DNA from: Gordonia insulae
GTDB lineage: Bacteria > Actinomycetota > Actinomycetes > Mycobacteriales > Mycobacteriaceae
Length of the DNA stretch: 64,000 nt
Reading direction: 5' to 3'
Assembly (NCBI RefSeq): GCF_003855095.1
Contig: NZ_CP033972.1
Span: 5,146,001 to 5,210,000 of the forward strand
Shown here: positions 26,894 through 36,122 of the stretch, piece by piece
Numbering within the stretch: position 1 is the first letter of the stretch
Layout of the letters: each line of letters starts with the position of its first letter
Notes under the pieces: generated by a model
The model's input: the letters and a program-made list of their open reading frames with translations, nothing else
Told to the model about the DNA's origin: nothing
The model's database searches: none
Position numbers and translations under genes: made by a program

Positions 26894-27766
26894 ATGGCCG
26901 GCGGTGTGACGATCGCGAAGTCGCGACCCGAGTACTACCTGTACGAGGCGCGCAAACAGCTGGGCCGACCACTCAAGATGCTCGACGGTGCCGGCGAGCA
27001 GATGTCCTTCTACGGGCGGACACTCGCCTGGATCCCGAAGACCCTGGTGCATTACACCCGTGAGGTGCTGCGCCTGCTCGCCGAGGTCGCGTTCGGTTCC
27101 GGCGGTCTCGCCGTGATCGGCGGCACGGTCGGCGTGATGGTGCTGATGTCGGGCTTCACCGGCGTCGTCGTCGGCCTGCAGGGCTATGCGGCCCTCGACC
27201 AGATCGGGTCGCAGGCACTGACCGGCTTCCTCTCCGCCTACGTGAACACCCGTGAGGTGGCGCCCCTGGTGGCGGGCCTCGCGCTGTCCGCGACGGTCGG
27301 TTGCGGGTTCACCGCGCAGCTGGGTGCCATGCGGATCTCCGAGGAGATCGACGCCCTGGAATCGATGGCCGTGCCGTCGATCCCGTTCCTGGTCAGCACC
27401 CGCGTCATCGCCGGATTCATCGCCGTCATCCCGCTCTACGTGCTCGGTCTGCTGTCCGCGTATCTCGCCTCCCGGGTGATCACCACCGTGTTCAACGGGC
27501 AGTCGGGCGGCTCCTATGACCACTACTTCAATCTCTTCCTGCCACCCGCCGACGTGCTCTGGTCGTTCGGCAAGGTGCTGGTCTTCGCGTTCGTGATCAT
27601 CCTGGTGCACTGCTACTACGGCTACTACGCCACCGGCGGACCCGCCGGCGTCGGCGTGGCGGTGGGACACGCCGTGCGCGCGGCACTGGTGCTGATCGCC
27701 ATCCTGGACTTCTTCCTGGGACTCGCCATCTGGGGGACCACCACGACTGTCAGAGTGGGAGGCTGA
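26894..27766 (+). CDS. yrbEB: Mce ABC permease YrbE B-type subunit
   Basis: 290 residues, second YrbE. Key stretches: VMVLMSGFTGVVVGLQGYAA, LALSATVGCGFTAQLGAMRI and SEEIDALESMAVPSIPFLVS. It forms a heterodimer with the upstream permease, two bases away. Ends three bases before mceA. Confidence 0.94.
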   Translation: MAGGVTIAKSRPEYYLYEARKQLGRPLKMLDGAGEQMSFYGRTLAWIPKTLVHYTREVLRLLAEVAFGSGGLAVIGGTVGVMVLMSGFTGVVVGLQGYAALDQIGSQALTGFLSAYVNTREVAPLVAGLALSATVGCGFTAQLGAMRISEEIDALESMAVPSIPFLVSTRVIAGFIAVIPLYVLGLLSAYLASRVITTVFNGQSGGSYDHYFNLFLPPADVLWSFGKVLVFAFVIILVHCYYGYYATGGPAGVGVAVGHAVRAALVLIAILDFFLGLAIWGTTTTVRVGG

Positions 27767-27769
27767 TCG

Positions 27770-29104
27770 ATGTCGATGATCCGTCGCCGGCTGCTCGGGC
27801 TGGCGTTCTTCCTCGTGGTCGCACTGTTCCTCGCAGTCACCATCATGAAGTTCAACGATGAGTTCACATCGTTCACCGACGTCACCCTCAAGACCGACTC
27901 CACCGGCAACGCCCTGCCCGCCAACGCCGACGTCAAGGCGCGCGGCGTCATCGTCGGCGAGGTCCGCGACGTCGAGCCCGCGCCCGACGGCACCGTCGCG
28001 GTCACGCTGGGGCTGAGCCCCGACATGGCGGACAAGTTGCCGGAGAACACTACCGCGCGCATCCTGCCGAAGACGTTGTTCGGTGAGCGCTATGTGGCCC
28101 TGCAGGTTCCGACCGACGATCCGTCGGGGGAGACGCTCGCGTCCGGCGGCACGATCTACACCGACCAGAGCGGCAACGCGAAAGAGGTCCAGGACCTCTT
28201 CGACAAGCTGCTGCCGGTGCTCGAGGCGATCCCGCCACAGGACCTCAATGTCACCCTGACCTCGTTGTCGCAGGCGCTGTCGGGTCGTGGCGACCAGCTC
28301 AACGTCACCTTCCGCGAGCTCAACACGATCTTCGGCCGGTTCAACGACAACATGCCGGAGCTGCAGGGGACGCTGCGCGGTCTGGCCAGCTTCTCGCAGA
28401 CCTACTCCGAGGCGTTGCCCGACGTCATCGACGCTCTGGACAACCTGCGCACGACGAACAAGACCATCGTCGAGCGGCAGGGTGATCTGCGCACGCTGAT
28501 CGCGACCGTCGGGGTCGCGGCCACCGACACCACCGCGTTCCTGAAGCAGAACCGGACCGACCTGATCGATCTCGCGGTCGATTCGGAGCCGTTCCTGGTG
28601 GGTCTGGCCAAGCAGTCGCCGACCTTCGTGTGCACCTTCCGCAACTTCGCCGGACTCATCCCCGAGTCCCGCAAGATCGTCGGCGAGGGCACCGCGAATC
28701 CCGGTGTGCGCGTGAACCTCCAGTTCGTCAACCCGCGTGGGCGTTACCTGCCCAACCAGGACGAGCCGCGACTGCTCGACACCGATCCGCCTGCCGTCTG
28801 CTACGAACCCGCCAAGAACGGGCGCCCGTTCCCGCAGTACCCGGGCGGTGGACTCGCCGACGGCTCGTATCAGCCGCCGTCGCGCAACCCCGGTCCGCGG
28901 ACGATGCCGACCCTGCCGCAGCCGCAGTTCTCGGCCACCCCGGTGGGCTCGATCCAGGCGAATCCGTTCGACGATCCGGACTATGTGAAACAGCTCAAGG
29001 TCATCTACGGCGGTGCCAACGGCACCGACCCGGAGAAGGTGCCGACGTGGGTCACCACCATCGGCGGCGCATCGTTGCAGGGAGCGCAGGTCACCATCCG
29101 ATGA
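27770..29104 (+). CDS. mceA: Mce-family protein MceA
   Basis: 444 residues. An N-terminal membrane anchor (LLGLAFFLVVALFLAVTIMK) leads into the MCE domain (SFTDVTLKTDSTGNALPANA, then VKARGVIVGEVRDVEP) and a long helical needle region, with a Pro-rich C-terminus. Six such proteins form the hexameric tunnel that passes lipids to YrbE. Stop overlaps the mceB start (ATGA). Confidence 0.92.
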   Translation: MSMIRRRLLGLAFFLVVALFLAVTIMKFNDEFTSFTDVTLKTDSTGNALPANADVKARGVIVGEVRDVEPAPDGTVAVTLGLSPDMADKLPENTTARILPKTLFGERYVALQVPTDDPSGETLASGGTIYTDQSGNAKEVQDLFDKLLPVLEAIPPQDLNVTLTSLSQALSGRGDQLNVTFRELNTIFGRFNDNMPELQGTLRGLASFSQTYSEALPDVIDALDNLRTTNKTIVERQGDLRTLIATVGVAATDTTAFLKQNRTDLIDLAVDSEPFLVGLAKQSPTFVCTFRNFAGLIPESRKIVGEGTANPGVRVNLQFVNPRGRYLPNQDEPRLLDTDPPAVCYEPAKNGRPFPQYPGGGLADGSYQPPSRNPGPRTMPTLPQPQFSATPVGSIQANPFDDPDYVKQLKVIYGGANGTDPEKVPTWVTTIGGASLQGAQVTIR

Positions 29105-30183
29105 AATCCCTCACCGGACCACTGATCAAGCTGATCATCTTCGCGGTGGTCACCGTGGTCGCGACCAGCCTGCTCGGGCTGACGATCGCCAACGCCGGCG
29201 GCGACGGCGACAGCGACTTCAAGGCGGTGTTCTCTGATGCCGCGCTGCTGAACAAGGGCGACGATGTCCGGATCGCGGGCGTCCGCGTCGGGCAGGTCTC
29301 CAATGTCGAGGTCTACAACCGGAATCAGGCGCTGGTCTCGTTCAACGTCAACCGTGACCGGCTGCCCGACGGCACCCAGATCTACATTCGCTACCGCAAC
29401 CTGACCGGCCTGCGCTATCTCGCGCTGGAGAAGGGCGCCGGCGATCCCGATCAGACGGTGGGCACCGGACACACCTTCGGCACCGACCCGCAGAACCCGG
29501 ACACCCACCCGGCGGTGAACCTGACCGAGTTGTTCAACGGCTTCAAGCCGCTGTTCCGCGAGTTGTCCGCGTCCGACGTGAACAAGCTGTCCGAGCAGAT
29601 CATCAAGGTCTTCCAGGGCGAGAGCGGGACCATCTCGCAGCTGGTCAGCAGTACCGCCGACCTCACCAACGCGATCGCCGACAAGGACAAGGTGATCGGC
29701 ACGCTGATCACCAACCTGACCACGGTGCTCGACACGGTCAACCGCAACGACGCGCAGTTCACCGCGCTTCTCGACAACACCGAGCAGTTGGTGACCGGAC
29801 TTGCCGCGCAACGCGGTTCGGTGGGCTCGGCGATCAGCTCGGTGTCCAACCTGACCGCGGTGACCGCGTCGATCCTCGGACCGACCCGGCCCGCCATCCA
29901 GGGCGACATCGCCGGACTGAAGTCGCTGGCCGACCAGATCAACGCCCGCGACGACGACGTCACGAAGATCCTGACGAACCTGCCGGTCAAGCTGCAGAAG
30001 ATCGGCCGCGCGGCGACGTTCGGTTCGTGGTTCCAGTTCTACCTGTGCGGCATCGACGTGGTCGCCGGCAACGGGAAGTCGACCATGCTGTCGCAGCCCC
30101 TGATCCCGTTGCCCGACATCAACCATGTGCTCTACACCAGCGCGGCAACCCGCTGCTGGAAAGACGAGAGGCCGGGGGGCTGA
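29101..30183 (+). CDS. mceB: Mce-family protein MceB
   Basis: 360 residues. Anchor helix at residues 8-30 (LIKLIIFAVVTVVATSLLGL), MCE domain (DFKAVFSDAALLNKGDDVRI, VRVGQVSNVEV) and helical region with QLVSSTADLTNAIADKDKVI. The C-terminus has two cysteines (YLCGID, ATRCW), a pattern seen in MceB proteins. ATG 29101 overlaps the mceA stop by four bases. Confidence 0.92.
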   Translation: MKSLTGPLIKLIIFAVVTVVATSLLGLTIANAGGDGDSDFKAVFSDAALLNKGDDVRIAGVRVGQVSNVEVYNRNQALVSFNVNRDRLPDGTQIYIRYRNLTGLRYLALEKGAGDPDQTVGTGHTFGTDPQNPDTHPAVNLTELFNGFKPLFRELSASDVNKLSEQIIKVFQGESGTISQLVSSTADLTNAIADKDKVIGTLITNLTTVLDTVNRNDAQFTALLDNTEQLVTGLAAQRGSVGSAISSVSNLTAVTASILGPTRPAIQGDIAGLKSLADQINARDDDVTKILTNLPVKLQKIGRAATFGSWFQFYLCGIDVVAGNGKSTMLSQPLIPLPDINHVLYTSAATRCWKDERPGG

Positions 30184-30186
30184 CCT

Positions 30187-31347
30187 GTGGCTGACGAACA
30201 GAACCGGCACCAACAGCCGGACGGCGACGACGCCCGAACCGAACAGTTCTCCACCGAGGAGATCCGGAACGCCGCCCGCGCCGACCAGGGCAAGTCCGCG
30301 GAAGAGCCTGCGCCCCAGGCCAATCCGCACCGACGGTTCGGTGGACGCCGCAGCCCGGTGAGCATCGGCGCCATCGGCATCCTGGTGCTCCTGATGATGG
30401 CGGTGTCGGCGTTCTATCTGAACTCGCTGCCGCTCGTCGGGGCGGCCGCGCGCTACACCGCGAAGTTCACCGAGGCGGCCGGTCTCAAGCCGGGCGCCGA
30501 GGTCCGCGTCGCGGGCGTGAAGGTCGGTGAGGTCGACGGGGTGTCCCTCGACGGTAACCGCGTCGACGTCAAGTTCCGGGTCACCAACACCTGGATCGGT
30601 GACCAGACGCAGGCGTCCATCCAGATCAAGACGATCCTCGGCCAGAAGTACCTGGCGCTGAACCCGCGGGGCAGTGAGCCCGCCGACCCCGACGTCGCGC
30701 TGACCGACACGGTCTCGCCCTACGACGTCGTCGAGGCGTTCTCCGATGCCGCCGACCAGATCGACGATCTCAACACCGACCAGCTCGCGTCGTCGATGGA
30801 AACCCTGTCGGAGGCCTTCTCCGGCACCGCGGGTGACATCGGGCCGTCGTTGGACGGTTTGTCGCGACTGTCGGCGACCATCGCCAGCCGCGACCAGGAG
30901 GTGCAGCGACTCCTCGCGGCGACCAAGTCGACGTCGAAGATCCTGGCCGACCGCAACGAGGAGTTCGTCCGCCTCATCGCCGGTGCCGGTCAGTTGCTCG
31001 ACGAACTGAACAACCGCCAGCAGGCCATCTCCACACTGCTCGCGAGCACCACGTCGCTCTCGAGCTCACTGTCGGGGATCGTGCGTGACAACCAGGCACA
31101 GATCGGGCCCGCTCTGGACTCGCTGCAGCAGGTCAACGAGCTGCTCACCGCGCAGAACCAGAATCTGCGGCAGACGATCACCTACATGGCGCCGTTCTAT
31201 CGGCTCTACGCCAACGTGCTCGGTAACGGCCGCTGGTTCGAGTCGGTGGTGACCAACCTGCTGCCGCCCGCGTTGCCGCAGCAGAACACCACGCGTCCGC
31301 CCAACAAGCAGAAGCTCCAGAACAACGGTGGAACGGAGGCCGGCTGA
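30187..31347 (+). CDS. mceC: Mce-family protein MceC
   Basis: 386 residues. An unusually long hydrophilic N-terminus (about 55 residues, Asp/Glu/Gln-rich) precedes the anchor helix [20 protein letters not shown], then the MCE domain ([34 protein letters not shown]). GTG start. Its stop shares a base with the mceD start (TGATG). Confidence 0.9.
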   Translation: MADEQNRHQQPDGDDARTEQFSTEEIRNAARADQGKSAEEPAPQANPHRRFGGRRSPVSIGAIGILVLLMMAVSAFYLNSLPLVGAAARYTAKFTEAAGLKPGAEVRVAGVKVGEVDGVSLDGNRVDVKFRVTNTWIGDQTQASIQIKTILGQKYLALNPRGSEPADPDVALTDTVSPYDVVEAFSDAADQIDDLNTDQLASSMETLSEAFSGTAGDIGPSLDGLSRLSATIASRDQEVQRLLAATKSTSKILADRNEEFVRLIAGAGQLLDELNNRQQAISTLLASTTSLSSSLSGIVRDNQAQIGPALDSLQQVNELLTAQNQNLRQTITYMAPFYRLYANVLGNGRWFESVVTNLLPPALPQQNTTRPPNKQKLQNNGGTEAG

Positions 31348-32678
31348 TGACCACAGCACCCGACCTCACCCGCACCTCCGGACCGGGCCGGTGGTTCACC
31401 CCGCGTCACATCGTGATGACCGTGATCGGGCTCATCCTCGCCCTGATCATCGGTGGCGTCCTGTGGTGGGCGTTCTCGTTGATGGGGACCACCAAGATCA
31501 ACGCGACGTTCGGCCGCAGTGTCGGCATCTACCCGGGCTCCGACGTCCGGGTTCTCGGTGTGCCGGTGGGCAAGGTCGACTCGGTGACCCCGCAGGGGGA
31601 GACCGTCAAGGTGACCATGACCGTCGACCGCGGTATCGATCTGCCGGCCGATGTCCGTGCCGTGCAGATCATCCCGTCGGTCGTCGCCGACCGCTACGTG
31701 CAGCTGACCCCCGCCTACACCGGTGGCCCCAAGGCGCCGCGTGACATCAACCTCTCGCTGGACCAGACGATGGTCCCGGTGGAGGTCGACCAGATCTATT
31801 CGAGTGTGCAGAAGCTGTCCGAGTCGCTCGGGCCGGAGGGTGCCAACAAGAACGGTGCGGTCAGCGATGTCATCGCTACCGGCGCCGACAACCTCCGCGG
31901 CAACGGCGCCAAGCTGGGGGAGGCCATCGAGCAGCTCTCCAAGGCGACCACCACGCTGAGCGACTCGCGCAATAACATCGTCGACACCGTCAAGAACCTC
32001 GACGTGTTCGTCGGGGCGTTGCGGGAGAACGATTCCCAGGTGCGTCAGTTCAACACCCAGATGGCCTCGTTCAACCAGTTCCTCGCCGGCGAGCGGACGC
32101 AGCTGTCGGCGGCGCTGAACAAGTTGTCCATCGCGCTCGGTGACGTCGCGACCTTCGTCGAGGACAACCGCGACCAGCTCGGTCAGACCGTGAAGGATCT
32201 GCAGCCGACGACGAAGGCGCTGTTCGACACCAAGGATCATCTGAAGGAGATCCTCACCGTCCTGCCGGTCACCATCAACAACCTGATCAACGCCTACGAT
32301 GCCGAGTCCGGCACGTTGGCCATGCGGTTGACGATCCCGGATCTGCAGGATCTGATCGGTGCGCAGTGTCGTCTGCTCGATCTCGGAACGCTGCTCCCGG
32401 GCAACCCGCAGGCCACCCAGTTCAGCACCACGCTGCGGCCGCTGATCAGCCAATGTGAGGACCTCGGCCAGCAGATCACCAAGGGTGTCCTCGAGCCACT
32501 GCTGCCGGTGCTGCCGTTCGGCATCATGAGCAACAACAAGCTCCAGCGGTACCCGTCGCCCGGCACCAGCCAGGGCAACCCGGACCCGGAGCTCGAGACC
32601 GGGCCGAGCTCGACGCCCAAGCGGCCGTCGACCACGCCCACCCGGCCTTCCGCACGACCTGGGACGGGTGGGAACTGA
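31347..32678 (+). CDS. mceD: Mce-family protein MceD
   Basis: 443 residues. Anchor helix [23 protein letters not shown] domain ([34 protein letters not shown]) and a helical stretch up to about residue 330. The C-terminal tail is rich in Pro/Ser/Thr. It is coupled to mceE by an overlapping TGATG. Confidence 0.92.
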   Translation: MTTAPDLTRTSGPGRWFTPRHIVMTVIGLILALIIGGVLWWAFSLMGTTKINATFGRSVGIYPGSDVRVLGVPVGKVDSVTPQGETVKVTMTVDRGIDLPADVRAVQIIPSVVADRYVQLTPAYTGGPKAPRDINLSLDQTMVPVEVDQIYSSVQKLSESLGPEGANKNGAVSDVIATGADNLRGNGAKLGEAIEQLSKATTTLSDSRNNIVDTVKNLDVFVGALRENDSQVRQFNTQMASFNQFLAGERTQLSAALNKLSIALGDVATFVEDNRDQLGQTVKDLQPTTKALFDTKDHLKEILTVLPVTINNLINAYDAESGTLAMRLTIPDLQDLIGAQCRLLDLGTLLPGNPQATQFSTTLRPLISQCEDLGQQITKGVLEPLLPVLPFGIMSNNKLQRYPSPGTSQGNPDPELETGPSSTPKRPSTTPTRPSARPGTGGN

Positions 32679-33925
32679 TGATGCGAGAACTCATGTCCCG
32701 CAAGTCGATCCGAGCCATCGTCGGCGCGGCGACGGTGTCGGTGGTGCTCGTGCTCGCCGGCTGTGGCAACGGCATCCAGTCCATTCCGCTCCCCGGTGGG
32801 GTGGACACGGGGGAGAACGCCCGGACCTACCAGATCCAGTTCGACGACATCCTCGACCTGGTGCCACAGTCCGTGGTCAAGATGGACGGCATCCCGATCG
32901 GTCGGGTGGAGTCGGTCGAGGTCCCGGAGAACCAGTGGTACGCGCAGGTCAAGGTCAAGGTGAAGAACGAGATCGACCTGTCCGACAAGTCGACGGCGGC
33001 CGTGCAGCAGACGTCGCTGCTCGGTGAGAAGTTCGTCGCGCTGACCGAACCCAAGGACAGCGAGTCGCTGCCGCGGCAGAACCCGGCCCAGCCGATCCCG
33101 CTCGACCGCACCCGGACCGCGACCGACATCGAACAGGTACTCGGCGCGCTGTCGATGCTGCTGAACGGTGGCGGCATCAACCAGCTCCAGCCGATCGTCA
33201 CCGAGCTCAACAAGGCGCTCGCGGGTTCGGTCAGCCAACCGTGTGAGGTGAGGCGAGCGGGCACCCGGAACACCTGTCCGGTCTTCACCAGCCTGCTCGA
33301 ACAGACCGAGGGCCTGATCACCGGCCTCAACCGGCAGCGTGACGACATCATCAGCGCCATCGACGGTCTCGCCAAGTTGTCCACGCGGGCGGCGAACCAG
33401 AAGACGCAGATCGACCGCATCCTCAAGGAGCTGCCGGCCGGTGTCGCCGTGCTGGAGGAGCAGCGGCCACAGTTCGTCGACCTCCTGAAGAAGCTCGACG
33501 AGCTGGGACAGGTGGGCACGGACGTGCTCGGCAAGTCACGGACCGCGCTGATCAACGATCTGAAGGCGTTGCGCCCGGTGCTCACCGAACTGTCCAAGGC
33601 TGCCCCGGATCTGATCACGGCGGCGCCGCTGATGCTCACCCACCCGTTCCCCGACTGGCTGCTGCCCGGGGTCAAGGGTGACGCGACCAACCTGTTCATG
33701 ACGCTCGACCTGCGGCTGCTCAACCAGCTCGAGGCGCTGGGCGTCGGACAGCCGACCCCCAAGTACTCGCCGCCGGCGCGGGTCAAGGTGCCGGTCAACC
33801 CGAGCAATCCCTACGTGGGCAGCAATGGCCCGCGGTACGGATGGCCGACGATCACGTTGCTGCCGCCCGGCCCGAACTGGCGGCCGGGGCCCAACACCCC
33901 GCCGTCGGGGGTACCTATCCGATGA
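32678..33925 (+). CDS. mceE: Mce-family lipoprotein MceE
   Basis: 415 residues. Lipoprotein signal peptide with lipobox LAGC (VSVVLVLAGCGNG, lipidated Cys near residue 29), MCE domain (YQIQFDDILDLVPQSVVKMD, GIPIGRVESVEV) and helices. MceE is the lipid-anchored member of the hexamer in most Mce systems. The frame ends at VPIR; one base out of frame a continuous C-rich, Pro-rich reading runs on to 34077, so the natural C-terminus may be longer if a G was missed at 33906-33910. Confidence 0.9.
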   Translation: MMRELMSRKSIRAIVGAATVSVVLVLAGCGNGIQSIPLPGGVDTGENARTYQIQFDDILDLVPQSVVKMDGIPIGRVESVEVPENQWYAQVKVKVKNEIDLSDKSTAAVQQTSLLGEKFVALTEPKDSESLPRQNPAQPIPLDRTRTATDIEQVLGALSMLLNGGGINQLQPIVTELNKALAGSVSQPCEVRRAGTRNTCPVFTSLLEQTEGLITGLNRQRDDIISAIDGLAKLSTRAANQKTQIDRILKELPAGVAVLEEQRPQFVDLLKKLDELGQVGTDVLGKSRTALINDLKALRPVLTELSKAAPDLITAAPLMLTHPFPDWLLPGVKGDATNLFMTLDLRLLNQLEALGVGQPTPKYSPPARVKVPVNPSNPYVGSNGPRYGWPTITLLPPGPNWRPGPNTPPSGVPIR

Positions 33926-34077
33926 ATCCGGCGGCCGGATCGACTCGCGCGCCGTCGTCGACCACCAAGCCGCGCACCCAGCGCGACGATGATGGTCAGT
34001 ACACGCTGATGCCGCCGGCGCAACCCGGCCAGCGATTCATCGACGGACCGCTCAGCATGATCGGAGCCGGACGATGA
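33922..34077 (+). CDS. Small ORF or out-of-frame C-terminal tail of MceE
   Basis: 51 residues starting ATG 33922, which overlaps the mceE stop (ATGA). Composition (Pro, Ser, Thr, Arg; ending FIDGPLSMIGAGR) resembles the disordered C-terminal tail of an Mce protein rather than an independent domain. Two readings are possible: a separate coupled peptide, or the end of MceE lost by one base in the five-G run at 33906-33910. No homologue recognised. Confidence 0.4.
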   Translation: MNPAAGSTRAPSSTTKPRTQRDDDGQYTLMPPAQPGQRFIDGPLSMIGAGR

Positions 34078-34144
34078 GGCCCGGTCAGGTTGTGGGTGGG
34101 GTCGAGGCTCACGATCTCTCTGCCTCACAGATCGGAGCTCGGTG

Positions 34145-35386
34145 ATGTTGTCGAAGGCTGTGCGGATTCAGTTGATCGTCTTCGTCGTTGTCGGGCTGGT
34201 CGCCCTCGTCTATGTGGGCGCCAAGTACGCCCGACTCGACCGGCTGGCCGGCGTCGGCCAGTACACCGTGACGGCGTCGATGAAGGAGTCCGGTGGCATT
34301 TTCACCAATGCCGAGGTGACGTATCAGGGTGTGCCGGTGGGTCGGGTGGGTGCGTTGACGCTGACGAAGGATGGCGTTGATGTGGCGCTCGAGTTGAATT
34401 CGGGTGGTCCGGAGATTCCGGCGTCGGCGGTTGCGGTGGTGGCGAATCGGTCGGCGATCGGTGAGCAGTATGTGGATTTGCAGCCGACGTCGTCGGAGGG
34501 TCCGTTTTTGTCGGATGGGTCGGTGATCACGAAGACGTCGGTGCCGCCGCCGTTGGAGGATGTGGTGGCGTCGGCGATTGATTTCACGTCGTCGATTCCG
34601 ATTGATGATCTGCATACGGTGATCACGGAGTTGGGTAAGGCGTTCAATGGTCAGGGTGAGAATGTGACCCGGCTGGTGGATTCGTTGTCGAAGTTGTCGC
34701 GGTCGGGGTATGACTCGTTGGATCAGACGATTTCGTTGATTCAGAATTCGAATGTGGTGTTGGCGACGCAGGCGGATCAGTCGGATGCGATTTTGTCGTG
34801 GTCGCGGAATCTGGATCTGATCACGGCGACGTTGGCGGCTTCGGATCCGGATTTGCGGCGGTTGTTGACGACGGGGACGGCGTCGGCGACGCAGATCTCG
34901 GCGTTGCTGCAGCAGTACGGCGGCGACATCTCGACCGTCGTCAAACAGCTCGCCGGCACACTGCGGACGATCGAACCCACCTCGTTCGCCACGGCCCCGA
35001 CCTTCGCGATGCTCTCCGCACTGTCGGCGGGCAGCCACGCGCCGGCGCCCGGCGACGGGCAGATCCATTTCGGTGTGGTGCTGGAGACGAACAATCCGGC
35101 GGCCTGTACACGTGGCTATGAGAGTACGAACGCGATGATCCGGGAGATGAAGCGCAAGGACCCGTCGTTCGACATCCATTACGACGAGTTCCCGTTCAAC
35201 ACCAATGCGAAATGCTCGGTGCCCGTCGGCAACCCGACCGGCGTGCGCAGCGCAGACCGGGCGGCCTACGCGAACCCCGAGTTCAAGCAGCCCTGGGACA
35301 GCATCCCCAAGAAGGATCCGGACAGGCTCAACCTGAACCCCCTGGCGCAGCAGCTCGCGGCGTTGATGGGTGTCCACCCGCAGTGA
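34145..35386 (+). CDS. mceF: Mce-family protein MceF
   Basis: 413 residues. Anchor helix IQLIVFVVVGLVALVYVGAK, MCE domain (YTVTASMKESGGIFTNAEVT, YQGVPVGRVGAL) and helical needle. It completes the A-F set. ATG 34145 is preferred to GTG 34142 because GGAG at 34134-34137 then lies seven bases away. Between about 34322 and 34915 roughly 11 of 198 codons end in C by my hand count, while the flanks are C-rich; the change at 34916 is abrupt. A 219-bp gap containing the small ORF separates it from mceE, unlike the tight spacing before it. Confidence 0.92.
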   Translation: MLSKAVRIQLIVFVVVGLVALVYVGAKYARLDRLAGVGQYTVTASMKESGGIFTNAEVTYQGVPVGRVGALTLTKDGVDVALELNSGGPEIPASAVAVVANRSAIGEQYVDLQPTSSEGPFLSDGSVITKTSVPPPLEDVVASAIDFTSSIPIDDLHTVITELGKAFNGQGENVTRLVDSLSKLSRSGYDSLDQTISLIQNSNVVLATQADQSDAILSWSRNLDLITATLAASDPDLRRLLTTGTASATQISALLQQYGGDISTVVKQLAGTLRTIEPTSFATAPTFAMLSALSAGSHAPAPGDGQIHFGVVLETNNPAACTRGYESTNAMIREMKRKDPSFDIHYDEFPFNTNAKCSVPVGNPTGVRSADRAAYANPEFKQPWDSIPKKDPDRLNLNPLAQQLAALMGVHPQ

Positions 35387-35462
35387 TCTCACCCGACAGG
35401 GGAGGCCGGCGCGAATCCGCGCTTGGCCTCTTCTCAGGTGCCAACAACTACAGTGACGGCCG

Positions 35463-36122
35463 ATGACAAGCAGCAGCACATCCACCTCTTCGACTCCGGA
35501 CCGCGACACCAAGAACATCGTCGCGCTCTCGCTGGCGGTGATCGCGGTGATCGTCGCCGCGATCTGCGCGGTCTGGTTCGGATACCAGGGCTATCAGGCC
35601 TACTTCGTGCAGAAGCCGATCCAGGACGCCCGCGACGGCGCGGTGAACGGCGCCGAACAGGCCATTATCAACGTCACGACCGTGGATCCCGAGGACACCG
35701 CGGACTGGAAGCGCCGGGTGGACGGCTCGCTGACCGGGAAGGCTCGTGAGCAGATCACCAGCCAGGACGTCAGCAATCTCAATTCGATGATCACGCAGGC
35801 GGGCCCGCAGGCCGCGACGCTGACGTCCCGGTTGATCCGGAGTGCGCCGTCCGAGGTCGACGCCGACGACGGGTCCGCGAAGGTGCTCGTCTACGTCGCC
35901 GCGACGTCCAAGCGTGAGAACGAGGCCGGGGTGACCCAGACGATGGGCTTCTCGGTGTCGATGACCAAGGACGGCGACAACTGGAAGGCGAGCGACATCG
36001 TGCCGCTGGACTCCCTCGCCTACCAGGATCCGGGGACGGCGGCAGCGGTGCCCGGCGGGGGCGGCGCGAGTTCGCCCGCGCCCTCGGCTCCTGCGCCGTC
36101 GACTCCCGGGGGAGGTAACTGA
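35463..36122 (+). CDS. Mce-associated membrane protein (Mas)
   Basis: 219 residues. One membrane helix (IVALSLAVIAVIVAAICAVW) near the N-terminus, then an extracytoplasmic domain of the Mas type (EQAIINVTTVDPEDTADWKR, ITSQDVSNLNSMITQAGPQA) and a Gly/Pro/Ser tail. Mas proteins stabilise or regulate Mce complexes. ATG start; stop overlaps the next start (TGATG). Confidence 0.8.
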   Translation: MTSSSTSTSSTPDRDTKNIVALSLAVIAVIVAAICAVWFGYQGYQAYFVQKPIQDARDGAVNGAEQAIINVTTVDPEDTADWKRRVDGSLTGKAREQITSQDVSNLNSMITQAGPQAATLTSRLIRSAPSEVDADDGSAKVLVYVAATSKRENEAGVTQTMGFSVSMTKDGDNWKASDIVPLDSLAYQDPGTAAAVPGGGGASSPAPSAPAPSTPGGGN

